A stretch of 64,000 nt of DNA from Bursaphelenchus xylophilus (Eukaryota; Nematoda; Chromadorea; Rhabditida; Aphelenchoididae), in NCBI GenBank assembly GCA_904066235.2, contig CAJFCV020000006.1, positions 4,774,001-4,838,000 of the forward strand, written 5' to 3'. The notes under the pieces are model-generated. The model was not told where the DNA came from. It did not search any database and saw only the letters and a list, made by a program, of their open reading frames with translations. Of this stretch, positions 1 through 11,651 are shown piece after piece (positions within the stretch are counted from its first letter, which is position 1; every line of letters begins with the position of its first letter). A program made the position numbers and the translations under genes.

Positions 1-3000
1 CATAAACTCTCGGCTTCCTGGTTCGACAAGACAAAGAAGCCTTGTTGTCGCTAATAATATGATAACAAAGGGCAGGTAAAAATTGGAAGACCTCAAGTAT
101 TCGACATCAAATATACAGTCCTTTCCAATAGTCATGTAGCTCTACTGTAGCCATCCTACACCCTAAAGTGTAAATTACTTTCTCCTTTTTCTTTTCATCC
201 CCTCCGCTGTCGGCGCACTCCTTCCGCCGACGGAGGGAAAACGGTGCGAGAATGTGAATAACGTTTATTTTGGGACTGCCCGCCTCATGTCCCGGCTTTC
301 CGCGCTTCGCTCTTCCCCCCGGACGGCCTCACGGACGGAGGCCGCACACTCAGCACCCGGGCACATGTACAACGTCCGGTGATACGATGGAGGCGCGCCG
401 AACCCGCCCCTCGCCAGGACCGCATGAACGCCGGCAGAGGCCCCCCAACACGAGCAGTCCCCCCGACCGACCCTCCCAAGCCCCCCTTCGCCTGTCCGAT
501 GGAAATTCGCTCGCCAGTCCCCGGAATTCAGCACCCCCCAAGACGACCTTATTCAACTGCCGCTCTCCGAATGCCTCCAGAACGCGACCCCAATCACCAT
601 TCATGTGAGCACCGCACAACGAGGCCATCACCGATGTCACAGACTCCGATCATCCAACAACGCCTCAGGCAATTTACCACCGATTTGCATAGTATCCGTA
701 AAGAAAAAATCCGAGTTTATGCTATCCTAACTCGGTTTTTTGCGGACGTTTCGTAAAACCCCAAAACACTCTCTGAATCACCCAAAAAAACTCCGAAAAG
801 CATGATTTCAATTATGTTGAAATCCAAAAAATTTGAATACAGAAATTGCAAATGATCAGAAAAGTCGCGAAAAATACATTTATAGAACATAAAAGGCAAA
901 TATAGGCCGCTTAACTACTGATTAAAGCTTTTGTCGTCAAGTTATTCATGTAATTTCGAGAAACTTTTAATCCAGGAAATCACACATCAGCCTGAAGAAG
1001 CTTACAAATTTCGTCACTCCTACTCCCTGATGTTCGTATATTGCAAAAAACAACGTAATTTCGCCAACTCCAGATGTTTTGACCGCTTTCATATCGGTTA
1101 CGGTAAAAACTTGCGAAATTTTCGTGAGGAATATTCGAATTCTTTGATTTGGCGCCAATTCCCTGACTTTCCGGCCGTCTTCAACTTGAAAATGCGAAAT
1201 CATCTTGGTGGCCCAAGGCCGTGTGCGCATTTTTTTTTGGATTTCGTAGTCGACAATCGCTTTTCGGCCAAACTTTTGCACCATCGTGCTGGTTTTCGCG
1301 TTTTGTCGTTGTTTTTCGGTCCGGCGGCAGTGAGGAGACGGGCCCCAATGGGGTGGGGCGGGGTTGTTTGTGTCAGACGGTCCCCGGAATTCAGCACCCC
1401 ACTTCTCTCTCGGCCTTTCCCGCTCGTTTCTCTCGTTTCCACTCTCCTTCGCAGATCGCGAGCGCTCTTTTCATACGTTTTTCGCCGTCTTCCCGTCGCA
1501 ATAATAACATTCAGGCCTCGGCGCTGCAGCCACCGACCCTGCCGACCCCCCATTTTCATCTGACTCTCTTCCGTCGAACCCCTCAGTTCTCTTTTCTGCC
1601 AGAACCGTCAGTCGGTTGGTCTGGCTTTGGCGAGGAGCGCTGCGCCTTTTTGGCCAAGTCCTGCCACTCATGCAAATTTGCGCGCCCATGCCCGGGAACA
1701 CCGGCTAGACCGCGCGAATTAGCTTCTCGAAGCGGCGCGAGGCCCGGCGGTACCTAATGTCATATGAATCATGGGTTTGAAATAGGTTTTTGTTGTACTT
1801 TGGTTCGTTTTGACCGTGGGATGTCTAGCATAATATCGGTTGATATGTATTGAGTGCAACTGCCTGCTGAACTCGTTGTTTTGGCTGCGTATAAATCGAG
1901 TATCGAACATTTATTCGAAATTGAGGAGCATTCTGCATGAGTCAGAGCACTTTCTGGGCTTTTCTTCCACACTTCCCTTCTTCATTTTATCCATGCTTTT
2001 TTTGTTGTGTCATCCGGGAAATGGTTTCATTAGTGAGGAAATAAATTCGAAAAGATGATTGGACCTATGGACTAGCCGATCGGGTAAATGCCAGAGGGCA
2101 CGACCTCATTCCCGGACAATTGCGATCCGAGCCGCGGGCTGCATTCTGATTTTGATGTGGACCGGCGGAGTCTTCGCTCCTCTCTTTTTTTCTCCCCTTC
2201 TCCCATTTCTCAAGGGCCTTGGAGACTAGCGCCCCCCACAAAAGCCCCGGGCTGGTCGGTGGTTCTCGGGGCTGAGAGCGAAAAAGCCGCCGGACGAGAG
2301 GACGGGACTTATTTCAGTCCGTCTTTCGCCGCCTCGATGTCTCTAAAGGTCTTGGGGCGGCGTGGCGGAGAGGGCAGTGAGGCGACGAACAAGGCCGATT
2401 CGCGCTCTCTGCGTGACGGACGTTCCGCATTTGGCCCCGCAGGACGCACTGTGCGCATATTCCTCGCCGCTTTGACTGCGAAGTACAACACTACAAAAGC
2501 CCCACGTTTCGAGCGGATAATGATCTTACGCAGGGTTTCACAGCCTCCACAAAGTTTAATTGGCCTTATTTTGGTAACCATACCAACGAGCATTGATTTC
2601 ACCGTTTTCTTGCCGAGTTTCGCAGAAGACATAGTATAAAACAGATTTCACTTAAAAAATCGGATAAATTTCTACAACCTCAACAATGCTTAGCTCTACG
2701 AAAGTGTGATTAACGTTTGACTAAAGTTTCTGCCTTTTTCGATTGAAAGGTTTTGATTAATTTATAAAGTTATATTGTAGTAGATAAAAATGATCCTGAT
2801 TCAAAAGAAAGAAACGATTTTTGTGTTCTATGCAAGTTTCACGCTGCTTTTATCGTAATTATCACTAAAATCTCAATTTATTTTCCATTTTTATCAAAAA
2901 TAAAATGATTTTTCCGAATATTGCAGAACGCCAAAACTTTTTGGCACAGAACGTTTTCGTCGTGCGAGTCACTCCTCAAAATAGGAAAGAAAGAGCGAAG

Positions 3001-3186
3001 ATTCGAGAATAGTTTTTTTCGCCTCCTTGTGAGAAAGTTTTTCGCCTTCGAAATGCTTACTTTTCTTTTTGAATCCACTTTGGCGCGTTTTTTCGCGTTT
3101 CTTTTTGCCGCGTTCCGATCTTCGACTCATTCATTCGTTTGACTCCGTTCCAGGTTCAGTTCTAAAATCTCTAACACTTTGAAACA
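1..3186. other. Upstream region without a convincing gene
   Basis: About 3.2 kb precedes the 14-3-3 gene. It alternates AT-rich stretches with GC-rich ones near 270-600, 1300-1750 and 2090-2500. Open frames in the GC-rich parts occur on both strands at once and resemble no family I know, so I treat most as chance. A 21-bp sequence is repeated exactly at 517-537 and 1380-1400. The part next to 3187 is AT-rich and probably holds the 14-3-3 promoter. One small minus-strand frame (2309-2632) is listed separately. Confidence 0.5.
2309..2632 (-). CDS. Possible small basic protein, low confidence
   Basis: An open frame of 107 codons begins MSSAKLGKKTVKSM and is rich in Lys and Arg. A donor-like GTAAGA after codon 34 and an acceptor-like CGCAG 54 nt later would remove 18 codons without changing frame, so it could be one exon or two. 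I recognise no domain. A GCACTGTGC motif (2446-2454) lies inside it. The plus strand is also open here, which weakens the case. It may be a GC-rich chance frame. Confidence 0.22.
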   Translation of the reverse strand: MSSAKLGKKTVKSMLVGMVTKIRPIKLCGGCETLRKIIIRSKRGAFVVLYFAVKAARNMRTVRPAGPNAERPSRRERESALFVASLPSPPRRPKTFRDIEAAKDGLK

Positions 3187-4742
3187 ATGTCTGACGGAAA
3201 GGACGAACTCGTGCAACGCGCCAAGTTGGCCGAACAAGTAAGTTTTTGCCTGCAAATGTTGTTATTTTGTCTAGTGTAAAATCGAAATTCATCGAAAGTC
3301 AAATTTTTTTGGGATTTGTAGGATGATGTAGCGAAAAGGCTAATATTTTTATTTTTTTCTTGCTTTCAGGCCGAACGTTACGATGACATGGCCCAGTCCA
3401 TGAAGAAGGTCACCGAACTCGGCTCCGAGCTTTCCAACGAGGAGCGTAACTTGCTCTCGGTCGCCTACAAGAACGTGGTCGGTGCTCGTCGTTCCTCCTG
3501 GAGGGTGATCTCGTCCATCGAACAGAAGACCGAAGGATCCGAGAAGAAGCAACAGATGGCCAAGGAATACCGCGAGAAGGTCGAACGTGAGCTCCGCGAC
3601 ATTTGCCACGATGTCCTCGACTTGTTGGACAAGTTCCTCATTCCCAAGGCCGGCAACCCAGAGAGCAAGGTGTTCTACTTGAAGATGAAGGGAGATTACT
3701 ACCGTTATTTGGCCGAGGTCGCCACCGGAGATGACCGCAACGGTGAGTGCTTTGTTATTATGAGAAAGTGTGATGTGAGTGTGCTTAGAGAACTGATTTC
3801 GGATGGAAAATAATACTTTTTCAAGGAGAAATTACGTTTTTGTTTACCGAAGAGCTTGGAAAATGAAATTTTTTCTAAAAATTGTTTTTTTTTGTCATAA
3901 AAGAATTTGGAAACGCTACTAAAACAGGAATTTCCTTTTGCTTTTCCCTGTCCAAACAGTACTAAACAGCACCACTGACAGTTTGCGAGCACTCACACGC
4001 GGCTTTCTTTGGCATCGATTCTTTTGTGTGAATTTCTGTTTGTTTTAGCCGTTGTTGAGAAGTCGCAGCACTCGTACCAGGAGGCCTTCGACATTGCCAA
4101 GGACAAGATGCAGCCAACCCACCCGATCCGCCTGGGCTTGGCCCTCAACTTCTCTGTGTTCTATTATGAGATTTTGAATGCACCTGACAAGGCGTGCCAG
4201 CTTGCCAAGCAGGTAATCCTTCGGACTAATCGTTTTTGGGGTTTCAGCCGCGGCCCAAACCGGAGAAGCCGAGTATTCGGCTGCGCTGGAAATGGCCAAG
4301 AAGCAGCTCCAGCCCACCGACCCGATTCGCTTGGGATTGGCACTCAACTTCTCGGTCTTCTACTATGAGATTGCCTCCTCGCCCGACCGGGCGTGCCAGC
4401 TAGCCAAACAGGTGTTGAAGAGGAGAAGACGGAATGAGTGGGAGACGGACCGAGGCATTAATATTTTATTATACTAGCCTCTGTCTCGTTGAACCCCGTT
4501 TTTCTTTTATTTTTGGTCATTTGATGGCCGTGGGACAACTCCAGAATATGTTATACTAACTCCTTTGCTTGCAGGCCTTCGATGACGCCATTGCTGAGCT
4601 CGACACCCTGAACGAGGACTCTTACAAGGACTCGACCTTGATCATGCAACTCCTCAGAGACAACCTGACCCTGTGGACGAGTGACACCGCCGGAGAAGAG
4701 CAGGAAGGAGGCAACGAGACGGGAGAGACTGGAGGCAACTAA
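3187..4742 (+). CDS. ftt-2: 14-3-3 protein, FTT-2/PAR-5 type, with mutually exclusive exons
   Basis: Phosphoserine/phosphothreonine-binding adaptor, acting as a cytoplasmic and nuclear dimer. Model: exons 3187-3237, 3370-3742, then either 4049-4212 (4a) or 4248-4411 (4b), then 4575-4742; 251 aa with either form. The N-terminus [17 protein letters not shown], the [14 protein letters not shown] helix and the DNLTLWTSD near the C-terminus are diagnostic. Exon 4a gives the canonical version ([19 protein letters not shown]...), almost as in C. elegans FTT-2. Exon 4b repeats the same segment with changes ([19 protein letters not shown]...), keeping the [15 protein letters not shown] core. Both are 164 nt. 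Family length is about 245-250 aa, so the model is complete. The AATTAAA run near 4860 is a likely poly(A) signal. Confidence 0.95.
4049..4212 (+). other. ftt-2: 14-3-3 alternative exon 4a (canonical)
   Basis: 164-nt exon between TTTTAG and GTAATC. It enters at phase 1 and leaves at phase 0, coding [20 protein letters not shown] and onward through the [15 protein letters not shown] helix to CQLAKQ. This is the version nearest to known nematode FTT-2. The gap to exon 4b is only 35 nt, close to the smallest intron inferred in this window. Confidence 0.9.
4248..4411 (+). other. ftt-2: 14-3-3 alternative exon 4b (diverged duplicate)
   Basis: 164-nt exon between TTTCAG and GTGTTG, with the same entry and exit phases as 4a. 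The first half is diverged ([20 protein letters not shown]), while the second half keeps the ligand-groove core [15 protein letters not shown] and ends CQLAKQ. Including both exons puts a TAG in frame at 4401-4403. Skipping both gives TGA four codons into the last exon. Only one-of-two splicing therefore yields full-length protein. Confidence 0.88.
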
Positions 4743-5681
4743 ATTATCGGCTAAAGTCTGTACACGGCGAGACCAACCATCCCCCTTGTACAACCTCTAG
4801 TTTGCGGTCCCTCTAAATCTCCTTGTATTTCCCCCTCGTCTTTTTTGTTTTAAATTTTGAATTAAATTTTAATCAAATAACCAGACTATTTTATTTCATC
4901 CAGCCCTCCTCCTTCTATAATGTCCAAAGTTTTCTCTCTGTCGTCTCTCGAAACCACACAATGTTTTTTGTTTCTGCCGGAAACAAAACAATGGAAAAAT
5001 TCTGATCTTGTGGATATTTGATGCATCTTCTCTTCGTTAATTATATTGTGTTCTTTTTATGCAACCATACGACACTGTTTTTTCGCGTCCATTGACAGTA
5101 AATTTGTCCATGGGGTAGTCGAAATCGGAATCTTTTTTTGGAAATTGGGGGGTTCAACTGGAAAATCGAGAATACGTGAAAAGTTTGGGAAATCATGAAC
5201 TGATGTGTTGTTATTGTAATCGAAATCGTCATCGAATTTGATCACGAGATCAGTGATTCATCAAGTTTCATCAAAAATCAACAAAGTGGGAAAGGCTGTA
5301 ATCATGCGCTTGTATCTCGTGTATCCAAAACCGGCAGCATTCCGCATGACTCGCACTGTTCTTGCCTCTGAACATTGGAATCACTCGGGCTTTTGGTATT
5401 TGAATCGTGTATTTTGACAGTTTTTTCGGCCGCTGACATCACTCGTGGCATGGATAAGATCGGCCCCTCATCAGACCCCAAGACAGGGCCAATATCGGCC
5501 AACAGATGACTCTCAGGCTGTACTTTGATCTGAATGACCTCTCGATTTCGTTTCATGGTATGTGACGTCTATCAAACAAGAACAGCTACCTTTGCGAACT
5601 GCGCCCTGGCTTTTTTGGTGGAAATAAAAAATTATTTTTTGGTCGTGAACTTCCAGTTGTTCTGTAGATTGACGTATCCAA
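4743..5681. other. Intergenic, one weak minus-strand frame
   Basis: Sequence between the 14-3-3 stop and the start of the prenyltransferase gene. It is mostly AT-rich. An 84-codon minus frame at 5302-5556 begins MKRNREVIQIKVQPE and has two Cys near its end (CESCG). It resembles nothing I know and has no obvious splice partners, so it is not called as a gene. A CAG just before 5656 may be the trans-splice acceptor for the next gene. Confidence 0.5.
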
Positions 5682-7156
5682 ATGGCTGAGGAAGTTCGTC
5701 AGGAAGATGCTGATACTTCGGCTGAAGGAAGCGGCTGGTTCGGTGAGAGTGCTCCAGTTCCATTTTGGGGTCCAATGGCCATTAAATTCTTGAAAGTAAG
5801 TTGTTTTATCTTTTTTGTTGGTGTTTAGGTTCATTTTAACTCGAGGAAGAGACTCTGGCAATGACCTGAAATACTTTTTATGTTGTAAATGCTAAAAGTA
5901 TTATCTATTTTATAGCGTTTTATCCTTTGTTGGCCCAAAAAACTGTTCTCTCGCCTAAAACGCTTTTATTTTTAGCTGAACAGAATACCAAGGCATATTG
6001 CCTTTATCATGGATGGAAATCGGCGTTATGCACATAGCAACAACATGGGATCTGTTGTCAAAGGGCATTTCCGAGGTTTCGATCAACTGACAAAGGCAAG
6101 ATTAGATAAAATTCCAGTCCGAATACGGAAGATTAATGTGTTTAACCTTTGTTTCTCCGACTTGCAATGTATTGAGTTTTTATAGGTGTTGGATTGGTGC
6201 AATCAACTAGGCGTCCGGGAAATTACATGTTATGCCTTCAGTATCGAAAATTTCAAGAGATCAAAAGAAGAGGTCGATGGATTGCTCCAGATGGCTGAGC
6301 AGAAGTTCACACGATTACTGGAAGAAAAGTAAAGACTTGTTTTGATTTTCGAATATTTAGGATAGCCAAAAACCATTACCTCATCTTTGTCATCAAGTTG
6401 ATTTATGTGCGTTTAAGTTCGTAAAGTCCGAACATTCGTATTTACAAAAGTTGCGTATTTTCAATTATATTTCAGAGAGAAATTGGCCGAACGACAAGTG
6501 AAATTCAGATTTTTCGGCAATCTTGATCGCCTTCCCACCAAACTTCAATGTCTTATGGCCGAGATTGAGTTGTACACAAAGGATTTTGACCGGTTAGTTG
6601 CTTTATCATTACTATCTTCAATTTAGAGCTTTTTTGAATGTGTGTTTGTCCTACACATCACAGGATGAAATCGTTCGAGGGATGGAAAAAATTCGACAAG
6701 CCAAGAATGATGGGATAATTCAAGAAGAGTAGGTCTAATGTTTAATCTTATGGCCCAAAAATTATAGAGACATCACAGAAGACCTCCTAAACCACTCTCT
6801 TGACACAGGCTCATCATTACCGGTCGATATGCTCATCAGGACCTCGGGGGAAAAACGGCTCAGCGACTTTTTGCTGTGGCAGACCTCAACAAAAGAGTGT
6901 TTCCTTCATTTCGATGATGTCCTATGGCCAGATTTCGACTTTCCACACCTTTTCAAGGCTATTTTGAGGTATCAAATGCATGTTATCACTCAGGTAAGAA
7001 TAATTTTTATATTAATCATCATGATTAACATTCTTTTGTCTTTAGGGAATCGTAGAGCAAAAAGTAAAAGAAACCGAGACAATACGGAGGTTCCGTGAAT
7101 ACCAGCAGACTCTACGGCATCAGAAATGGGAACAGCTTTTGGCGCAACAAGCCTAG
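5682..7156 (+). CDS. dhdds: Dehydrodolichyl diphosphate synthase (cis-prenyltransferase)
   Basis: Catalytic subunit of ER cis-prenyltransferase, which elongates farnesyl diphosphate with isopentenyl diphosphate to make dolichol precursors for N-glycosylation. Seven exons: 5682-5795, 5976-6095, 6186-6328, 6476-6592, 6627-6728, 6768-6993 and 7046-7156; 310 aa. Family signatures seen: [12 protein letters not shown] (catalytic Asp, P-loop-like), [38 protein letters not shown] across a 34-nt intron, and the substrate-binding [16 protein letters not shown] near the end. Intron 2 has a GC donor (AAAG|GCAAGA), needed to keep frame. The length matches animal DHDDS. It is convergent with GPHR on the other strand; AATAAA motifs lie at about 7199. 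Confidence 0.95.
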
Positions 7157-7290
7157 AAATTGTGATCCTTCCAACTGTGATACTTTTAAATATTTATAAA
7201 TAAATAAAAAATCAACAAAATAAGTGAAACAAAATATCACAGAACGGTCTCTAAAATACTAATAATAAATTAAGCACTAGATGATGTTTT

Positions 7291-9332
7291 TCATCGATGG
7301 ATTGGGGTCTTTTTGTGCGCCAGGTACAAGAATAATATACTGCACAGTGCGGCGATGAGGAAGATCAGATCGAACCAGCGATGATAGAAGTTAAATTGTA
7401 GTTCGCCTAGCACTTCGGTGATAATTTTTCGGTACTTTAGGGGCATGTTCATCCGAATTAATAGCACACTTGATACAAAGTACATACCCTGAAAATTCAA
7501 GAATAAAATATTCCGTATTTACAAATAAAAAATACTCAGATAGCTTACCATTACATGAGCTAATGCCAGCACAATCACATTCGACGATTTCCGACTGGAT
7601 ATCGCATTGAAGAACTTGGCAATTGTAATCAGAAGACCTCGGATTGAAGTGACCGCGATGATGCCAATAAGTAAGAATGAGATCTGTTGGGACCAGAACC
7701 GAACATCCATTGAGAATCCCATATGATGGACGGCGATTTCGATTCCTCGAGTCACAGGATCCACTTTTCCCACTCGATCAAAAACAATGTTGACCGTTGA
7801 AATAAAAATCTTCCACACACAATACAAGGAGAAGAAATAACCCATCAGATTGAAGTATCGGCCCTGCAGAGTCTTACCGTATTCATTTCGGAGCTGAAAT
7901 TAAAAAATAGAATCTTTGGGAAAATAATTTTTTTCCACATGAGGTTGACATCTAAAATAGTCGGTAACGGAGAATTACCAAATGAGAAATAAATAATTTT
8001 AAGTAAATATGGCATCCAGACAGCTTAAACTTCCCAAAAACAAAGCCACACAGTTTTCTCATCTCATCACATCTTCCAAATTCCATAAAATTCTTAACGA
8101 CCCCTACCCAGACCAAGAATTATGTCATAACTATAAAAGTTTGTCATAAAACTATCACGGACATCATCTCTCACCCTCCGGACGTCGATAAAACATGCGA
8201 TTGCAATAAAACTTAATCGTTATTAACCACTCTTACCTTCATGTTGTCCAACTCGACCAATTCCAGAAACAAATGACGACTAAACTCCTCCAATGGCGCT
8301 ATTTCCGACTCCATTATCCTAAAATTGACGGATTACGTATCGAGATGCAATAAAATATAAAACCAAGCAAACAAAAAATGATGAAAGGGTATCTGAATTA
8401 ATAAGTTTAGGTCCTATGTTACGTCCCATTCAACTTACTCTAGCTGCTCATTGCTTCCTCGGTTCGTAAAAGTCCCCAGAACTCGATTAAAAAGTCCTCC
8501 ACCCAAATATCCACCCTTGGAAAAGGCACTGTTTTTAATTTCAATCTCTTTCATCAGCATTTTGCGCTTCTTCACCACGATCATATCCAAAGTCTGCTTC
8601 AATTTCTTCTCCAAAATTTGTAGATCTTCCGGTGTGACTTGCCGAGCAAAGTAGGCCATACAAGTATAAGGTGCATTCACAGCACCAAATCCAGAGAGTA
8701 ATGCCATCACTGTTACTCCAATAATCCCGATGCGGCTGATGGCTTGTTCTATCGAAAAGATTCCGTGTTTTTGGCTGAGAATTGGGAAGTTATCTCCAAT
8801 CTTCCAGAAGAAATAGATAAATATAAGCCAAGAAATGATTGTCATTGGCAAAATCCATGTAATTGGAACTGAAACATAAGATAATTAGATCCTCTAAACC
8901 ATGACGAATACGACAATTCCTGCCGCCTAAGCAACTCCAAGCAATATTCATCTTAACCTTCAGACAACTGTGTTTCAATCTCGACCTAAAAACCAAAACC
9001 AACAAAAATAAAAACTCACCCAATCGAATTGACTTGACCAACGAATAACTAATCAAAAAGGGCAAGAAAAAGATGAGTGTGACCAGCATCGTATGCAATC
9101 CAATCTTCCACGTCAAGAACCGATGTTGTGGTTGCATAACATCGATGATTTCGAAGATTATCAGCTCAAACATTGTACACGATAAGGCAAACATGACGCT
9201 GAAGATAGCTTGAACATATCTCTCATGAACCTCATAGTCTTTAAAGAGTTGCTTCATGAAAAAGACCCATCCGAGACCGAAGAAGGCCAATTGGGAGGCA
9301 ATGATCACACCAAAATCCCATGCCTCACTCAT
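7291..9332 (-). CDS. gphr: Golgi pH regulator / GPR89 homologue
   Basis: Multipass membrane protein of the GPHR family, an anion channel needed for Golgi acidification. Exons on the minus strand: 9332-9020, 8868-8439, 8318-8237, 7893-7549 and 7488-7291; 455 aa, the length I recall for human GPR89. Recognisable stretches are [92 protein letters not shown] and [13 protein letters not shown]. Hydrophobic helices are spread along the chain. The start at 9332 opens directly into the first membrane segment ([16 protein letters not shown]). All splice sites are GT-AG and phases agree. Confidence 0.95.
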
Positions 9333-9598
9333 TCAGGTATAAAGATGAAGGATAATATTGATGTAGTATGGTACGCAACAGTAACTTCGGCAAAAGATGA
9401 TTGAAAATTACATTCGATATTCCAAAAATAATTTGGGCGCAAGCTGCGCATTTCTGACGTTATTTACGCGCAACCTGCAAAACATGTACATCGAAGCGAA
9501 AACAATGAATGCCAAACCGAAATTTTCTTGGCGTTGTGTTTCACGTATATTTTTCTTGCGATATTTTCTCGTTTTTGGTCGATTTTTTGTATAACTTA

Positions 9599-9753
9599 TC
9601 AGTCTGTCGGAAAAATAACGGCGGATTGTCGCAGCGAAATGTCTCGCCTCGCCGCTGTCGCGCACCAAATCCCAAGCCGCGGCTTGCAGTCGCACAGCGA
9701 TGATGGGCGATTCCGAGGCGCGACGATCCGCCGTTATTTTCCCGACAGACTGA
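9599..9753. mobile_element. 155-bp MITE with TA target duplication
   Basis: Terminal inverted repeats of about 28 bp begin TCAGTCTGTCGG at the left and end CCGACAGACTGA at the right, with ATAACGGCGGAT inside each. TA flanks both ends (9597-9598 and 9754-9755). This layout suggests a Tc1/mariner-type MITE. The core is GC-rich and contains several GTCGC/GCGAC words. It lies in the gap between GPHR and the bc1 subunit gene. Confidence 0.8.
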
Positions 9754-9903
9754 TAGTACTTTTACAATAGTTTATGTTCAAATAGTGCCCTTTACATTTT
9801 TATTCGAATCGGCCTTTACAATCATGTTCGGATATCGTTTTATACATAGGTTTTTGATGGCTAATATTGTTTTCTACCCTCTTCTTTCAGGTTTGCCTAT
9901 AGG

Positions 9904-11408
9904 ATGTTGGCATCAAAGTCGTTGGTACAGAGACGGCTAGCCTCTGCCGCCGCTGCCCATTCCAGCCCTCTGGTGGGCGCTGTCGAGACCAAAGTCACGC
10001 GTCTTCCCAACGGTCTTTCGGTGGCCTCAATCGAAACGAATGGACCCGTGTCTTCACTTGTTCTGGCTTACAGAGCTGGATCCCGTTATCAGCAGCCGGA
10101 TGAGAATGGTTTGGTCCATCATTTGCGTAACAACTTCGGCAAGGATTCCGCCAGTTATCTTGGGTTGAAATTGCTTTGGCAATTGGGTTCAGTTGGTGGA
10201 AATGTGACCGCTTCTCACGGAAAAGACTTCTTGGCCGTTCAGACCAATGTGGTAAGTTGATTTGACTCAGTATTGTTTGGTTTTTGTCTCCACTTATTTG
10301 GTATTTTCGATGTTAACGTAAAAAATTTTTAACAAGTCCAATCTAGATCCGAGACGGTTCGGCCGTCGCCGTTTCCGTTCTTGGAGAACTTGCCAAGCCC
10401 GCCTTAAAGCCTTGGGATGTTGAGGAAGCCACTGAGACTCTTCCAGTTGATTTGACCGTTCAACAGCCTTTCGATGTTGTCGTTGACCTTGTCCATCGCG
10501 CTGCTTACAGGTATGCCCATTTTAATATTTTGAAATTCTGTCTTTAGAAACGGCCCATTGGCCAATTCAGTGAACGCCCGTCCCCATGAAGTCGGAAAGA
10601 TCTCCGTCAAACAATTGGAAGCCTTCTCTGCTTCCCGTTTGGTCTCCGGAGAAGCTGTTCTTCTTGGTGTCAATGTTGAACATTCTGATCTTCTCGGATA
10701 CGCCCAAGCTCAGAATGTGATTTCTGAAGGTCGTGGTAAAGACGCTGTTCCTTCTCCCTATCTTGGCGGGGATGCTCGAACTGTTGGCCCATCCAGCATC
10801 GCTCATGTTGTTATTGCTGGAGAAGGTGCCGGGCTCAAGGACACCAAAGCTGTTGCTGTTCAGAGAGTTTTGGCTGCTCTGGTTGGACAAAGTGAGTGTA
10901 AAGTCTTGAGGATTATTGCTTTCAACTTTTAGCCGCCGAAGTCAAGTTTAGTGGATCCGCGGGCAGCGGAGTTGTGGGCGCGACTGTTCAGAAGGCCGCC
11001 AACCAAAGACCGGTCGGAATTTCGGCTGTCGATGTGAACCACTCCGAAACTGGTCTTGCTGGAGTTTATGTTGTTGTTGAAGGCCAATACGCCGAACCTG
11101 TAGTCCGCGCCGCTTTTGATGGCTTGAAGAAGATCGCTTCAGGCGTTGAAACGGCCGTTTTTGAAGCCGCCAAAGCCAACGCTAAACTCAACACCCTGTT
11201 GGCGTTGGAAAACCCAGCCAGTTTGGCCCTTGAAACCGCCGCTGATGTCCTCGTCAACGCCACCGTAACCTCGCCATTGGATTTTGCAGCCGAAATCAGC
11301 AAAGTTTCCGTGGAAGATGTGAAAAAGGCCGCTCAAAAAATTGTCCAGAAACCGTCCGTTGCGGCGTACGGCCGTGTGAACCAAGTCCCATACGTCGATC
11401 AGCTCTAA
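9904..11408 (+). CDS. ucr-2: Cytochrome b-c1 complex subunit 2 (M16 family, core 2)
   Basis: Mitochondrial inner-membrane complex III core subunit. Exons 9904-10251, 10347-10510, 10548-10891 and 10933-11408; 443 aa. The N-terminus MLASKSLVQRRLASAAAAHS looks like a mitochondrial presequence. KVTRLPNGLSVASIE and GSRYQQPDENGLVHHLRNN are the M16 beginning, but the zinc HxxEH motif is not present, as expected for UQCRC2 rather than a processing peptidase. The second half has the usual DLLGYAQAQNVI and the C-terminal repeat domain. Two introns are only 37 and 41 nt. A TTTCAG lies 14 nt before the ATG, a likely trans-splice site. AATAAA occurs at about 11466. Confidence 0.93.
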
Positions 11409-11651
11409 ATCGCCGTGACATTAGGTTAATTCGTCTTTATGTTACCCCGATATGTAAAGAGGAGGAATAAACTAGATATCTTTGATGGTTTTAGGCGGTT
11501 TTGCTTGGAGTTTGGGAAAAAAGTTGATGATCTTGGATATATGGGGTCTATCATTTAATTGTGGGCGGGGTTGTCTCCTTTTTCTCATTTCTATTATTTT
11601 TTTATGTTAATAATTGCAAAATTAAGGTAACAATAACTGGGATTTTTCTAG

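Noticed and set aside
2088..2639. 183-codon plus-strand frame
   Set aside because: GC-rich sequence is open on both strands; composition looks non-coding and no domain is visible.
5302..5556. 84-codon minus-strand frame
   Set aside because: No domain, no clear promoter or partner exons; left as unsupported.
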